From Nageia nagi (Eukaryota > Pinophyta), in the NCBI GenBank assembly GCA_050084985.1, contig JBITNC010000001.1, positions 23,436,001-23,500,000 of the forward strand: DNA of 64,000 nt, written 5' to 3'. Positions 60,471-64,000 of the stretch are shown piece after piece. The notes below the pieces were generated by a model. It worked only from the letters and a program-made list of their open reading frames with translations. It had not been told where the DNA came from and did no database searches. Within the stretch, counting starts at the first letter, position 1, and each line of letters starts with the position of its first letter. Made by a program: the position numbers and the translations under genes.

Positions 60471-60799
60471 ATCGATGTAAATCTCCTTTCACTAAGATCT
60501 TGAGAGGGTGGGGTCTAAGTATGTTTGGTTGCACAACAACCTCATCTAGTTGATTATCTGGAATAACATTTTATTTTTCTTGTATCTTTTGAGCTCTTAT
60601 AGTAATATTTACCATTCCTATGAATATTGAATTATCATAATTCCAATTGTGGGTTACTTGATTCTCATGTGAATGTAATGAAACATTATTAGCCTAATGT
60701 TGAGGAAGAGGGTTTTGATAAATTTCTAAGTTTTAATTTGGGATAGCCATAGGATTATCAACTTCCAATTTTCCATGATCAGTTAGATCTTGAATCTTG

Positions 60800-62990
60800 T
60801 GTTGTAAGGTCCTACATTTATTTCTATCATGACCTTTTTGGCAATGGTAATGACAAAATTTATTTTCATTATACCATATATTATCTTTAGCATCAGGCCA
60901 TTTAGGTATTATTTTTGGTAGAATAATTACTTAATGGTCACAAAATTTTCTCAAAATATCTTAAATATATTATGATAAAGGCATGAACTTTTTTTTAGGT
61001 TTAGACTCTTTCTCCTCATTTTGTGGAGGATTTGGTTTTTCCTCTTTAGTAAAAGAAAATTTATTAACCAGTGATGGTTTACTTATTTATTTTGTTTGGT
61101 TTTTGTTCTTAACATAAGGTTCCTTTTTCTTATTTTTTATCTCACCATATTGAATCTTAACCTTTTCAATTATGACAACTTGAGAAATATCTTCTTCAAA
61201 GGTCTTATGTTGTTGAATCAATAAGGTACTAGTAATAGGCCTTAAGCAACTTTGAATAAATATTTTTACCAAATCTTCTTGAAGTAGAGTATAAGGCATG
61301 TTTTTCAATATTACCCTCCATCTTGAGATGAATTCAATGATTTATTCATATGGGAATTGTTGATCAATGATGTAAGTTTTATGTTTAATATTAATTCTAA
61401 AGTGTTATCAAAACATATTTGCTAATTGAGCATATGAACAAATGTTATATTTTGCTAATTTGTTATACCAATCCATTTCTTATCCAAAAAGTGCCATAGG
61501 AAATATAGATAACATTAATGCATCATCATTAGCAATAATATAAATTGAATATTTGAATGATCTAAGATGTTCTTTAGGATATTCCTTTCTTTTAAATGGT
61601 TCAATTTTTGAATTTTCAAATTTAAAAGGAATCTCCTTTTTGGGAACACTAGGATGAATTAGTTTGTTACAAATTGTTTTATATGATATCTTTTGTTTAC
61701 CTTGTAAATGCAACTCCTTTTCAATATCCATTAACCTTTTATGAAGATCATCATTTTCTTCTAGTTGATTTTGATACATAGAATATTCCTCATTTCTATG
61801 ATCCACTCTTCCTCAATACCTTAGTAACGATTCATATATTTGTTCAAAAGATGTCTTGGCATCATAATGAATCCCATTGTATAGTGGAGAAGGTGATGGA
61901 GGTTGTTGAGGTAATTGTTGTTGAGGTAATGGTGGTCTAGGAGGGTAGTGTAGTTATCCCTTATCTTTGGATGGAGGTAAATTATACCTTTGAAGTTCAT
62001 TTCATTGATTTCTAATTGAAGCTTCTTTTCTCTTACCCAGATAGGGATTTTTATATTTATACATTCCATGACCTTGTCTTGAAAAATATCATGCCTTGGG
62101 TTGTACTTTTCTTTCTCTATCCATCATTTGATTGGATCTAGGTTGTATTTAGACATATTGCTTATTAGGATGCATTATTGGAAGTTTATTTGATGTACAT
62201 TAAACATTGGTTGTGTTTGTAATCATTTTTGTTTAGTAAAACCAAGGGGTTTCTTTTATTATCATACACCTTGATTATACAAAATAATTTTTTATTGTTG
62301 TATATTATTTTGAGGTGTATTCTCTTTCCTATGCACATAGGGAGGTATTCCTTGCAACCTAAACCTTGTTAGGTCATTATTACCTCTTACCTCATGCCCT
62401 TTTCTAGGTGTGATATGAATTGAAAAAGGAGTTTATGTATTTGATTTTAAAATATGAAAAGGATTATTATAAACTCTAGAATGCCCTCATGATTCTGTAA
62501 TTGGAGTAGTTGTATATGTGGAGATTCTATCATTTAATTCTTCTACCTATCTAGATATGGTAGAAGGAGTATAATTATCTCTTCTTAGATATGATTTAAT
62601 TAAATTTCAATCTATTAAATAAAGTGCAGCACGATCATACTTGGGTCTAAAATGATCTCTTTGAAGAATAGTATTGATGAAATGAGTTTGTGAAGGGGTA
62701 TATTTCTTACTTCAATTTCTTCCATACCATTGACTGGTTGTGTATCTTCTACTAAATATTCTAGATCTAAAGGAAGAATATGGGCATGAGAAGAATGAAG
62801 GATTATTAATTGTGTTACATTTTGTCTAACTATATCTAAGTCATGATCAATAGAATTTAGGTAAACTTGATTTATTTATCGAGGAGTTTCTCTTCTCTAA
62901 ATATTCCTACTTGACCAATGATTTTCTCTTTCTTCTAAATGATATTCATCATATGATTTTGCTCTTGATGAGCCCTTTAATAATGAGTGT
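60800..62990 (-). pseudogene. Gag, second Tat element
   Basis: The N-terminal part (62,990-62,300) has KGSSRAKSYDEYHLEERENH, DHDLDIVRQNVTQLIILHSS and, after a frame change, DHFRPKYDRAALYLID and NNDLTRFRLQGIPPYVHRKE. The central part (62,069-61,480) has PPRPPLPQQQLPQ-type proline/glutamine text, then EENDDLHKRLMDIEKELHLQ (coiled coil) and KYSIYIIANDDALMLSIFPM, the capsid-like segment. The end (61,308-60,800) has EDLVKIFIQSCLRPITSTLL and the knuckle CHYHCQKGHDRNKC, the CxxHxxxGHxxxxC type. Many stops. Confidence 0.78.
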
Positions 62991-63055
62991 TCATCATATT
63001 CTTTTGGTTTTTATTTATTTTTTGTTTTTTTTGTGTTGTTTCCTTTTTCACCAAA

Positions 63056-64000
63056 CTATAAAAAGAAAGTAAACATCGAACATAGCAATTCTATTTTTTT
63101 ATCTTTTAGATTTATGATTGTGAGGAAAATATTAAATACGCAAATAGCCTACATGCATAAATACATTTTTTGTATGATTATATTTTTTTATCTCTTTGGC
63201 ATGTTAAATAAATCCTTTTTAATATGATCGATGTAAATTGTACATTTTAATATTTTTAATTTTACTAAATTATTTTATCTAGTTAAGTGTTTAAACAAGG
63301 TAGGTTGATAATCCTATTAGGCTATCTAAGGTTAAGTAATGGCTTGGTACTTAAAGTGGTCTCCTTAGGGAAATGGGATAAGAAATACCATTGAGAACTA
63401 TCTCTATGACAAAATCTTAAGTATAACTCCCTTTTTTATAGTTATTCAGCAAAAAGTAACAACTTCTAACCTATGAAATCGATATTCATCTCCATGTTTT
63501 GGCTCTAAGGCTTATAATATTTTATTGGTGGGAACACAAGAGAATAAGATTCAATGGTTGGTAATGACCTCCAACTAATTGATGTTAATTTTAATAGGTC
63601 TCATGATCATGCACTTAACCAAAGTAAAGTATTCATGGATGCAAATTCTAACCCTCCCAAACATACATATCCATTAGTTAAACTTTTTTAATATGATTCA
63701 AGCAATATTTTGATTAATGTGTAAGTTAATTTAAATATTATATGAGATTTATTACCTTTTAATGGGTCTAATTAACTAAAATAAATATTTAAATGTGATT
63801 TATTACCTCTTCTTATGAGTCACAATCTCCTTTGATCACCTTTCAGCATGGTAAAGGTAGATATATAAGTTGTTAATGTGAGTAAATTTCTTTTAATGTA
63901 AGTTCATTTCACCTCATTACAATTCATAATCCTTTGAATGCCTTTTTACATGTTAATACATACAAGTAAGAGTATTAATGTCTAAAATGTGATCATCAAA
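63056..64000 (-). repeat. Presumed 5' LTR of the second Tat element (runs off window)
   Basis: Non-coding, lying just upstream of the internal start signal. Its inner end reads ...TATAG before TTTGGTG on the minus strand, a decayed form of TACA. No TCTACA-type outer end occurs before 64,000, so the LTR would be longer than 940 bp. Confidence 0.35.

Larger units (their letters stand above)
55430..63055 (-). mobile_element. Second Tat-type Ty3/gypsy element (coding part)
   Basis: On the minus strand, gag (62,990-60,800), protease (about 60,470-59,900), linker, RT, RNase H, archaeal-type RNase H and integrase occur in Tat order over 7.6 kb. The 5' edge is near 63,055, where TTTGGTGAAAAAGG resembles the first internal bases of the Tat-type element at 32,330 (TTTTGGTGAGCC). 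The 5' LTR should lie to the right and run past the window. No 3' LTR was paired: the 47,208 LTR is a candidate but shares no obvious sequence with 63,056-64,000. It is a different family from the 31.7-kb element, as gag and linker differ. Confidence 0.85.

Noticed and set aside
47208-64000. A single giant Ogre-like element from the 47,208 LTR to the right window edge
   Set aside because: Order and strand would fit, with extra ORF and antisense PMD in the 3' region, but I found no sequence match between 45.2-47.2 kb and 63.06-64 kb, so the LTRs cannot be paired from this window.

Overview
The window looks like intergenic DNA from a large, repeat-rich plant genome. It is very AT-rich. Every stretch whose protein family I can name is a plant retroelement or a transposon-associated domain, and all of them are broken by stops and frameshifts. 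The mix suggests a gymnosperm, probably a conifer: long decayed Ty3/gypsy elements of the Tat type with two RNase H domains, several Copia families, LTRs starting TGTAGA, TGTAAT or TGTTAG, and degenerate tandem arrays. That is an inference from style, not a proven identification. I see no intact host gene, rRNA, tRNA or CRISPR array.

Layout: 1-594 (-) is a LINE ORF1-like (DUF4283) fragment cut by the window edge. 5.8-7.1 kb (-) is a Copia reverse transcriptase fragment abutted by a well-preserved Copia LTR with TATA box and primer-binding site (7142-7623, +). 8.4-11.0 kb (-) and 12.9-14.5 kb (+) are two truncated Copia copies of one family in opposite orientation. They overlap by about 235 bp and share the same nonsense codon. 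The second ends in a presumed LTR holding an exact 110-bp higher-order repeat. 15.5-16.95 kb (-) is a third Copia family. 18.4-20.4 kb (+) holds a long decayed reading frame that I cannot assign, behind a CpG-rich leader. 24.35-31.5 kb looks like a gypsy LTR split by a gag-only Copia element (25,350-29,689) whose two LTRs differ by about 1.1 kb because of a TTATGCA-type array.

31,696-45,173 is a complete-boundary Tat-type gypsy element with matching LTRs and a CTATC target-site duplication. It contains a younger gypsy element (38,997-43,827; GAACC duplication) that keeps gag, zinc knuckle and protease but has lost reverse transcriptase, RNase H and integrase. The nested element landed between two copies of a tandem duplication in the host element's 3' region. 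45.2-47.2 kb is a further TGTAGA-type LTR (-). 47.3-48.8 kb is an old tandem duplication. 49.4-51.5 kb (+) is a decayed plant mobile domain (PMD) gene. 53.0-63.06 kb (-) is a second Tat-type gypsy element, with an additional decayed reading frame of unknown function downstream of integrase. Its 5' LTR runs off the window.

Nothing here works as an operon or pathway. The history is repeated insertion, nesting, local duplication and decay. Many stops are of the kind expected from methylated-cytosine deamination. The most interesting items are the gag-only or gag-protease-only elements with good boundaries, the unassigned reading frames at 18.4-20.4 kb and 53.0-55.2 kb, and the PMD gene among the retroelements.
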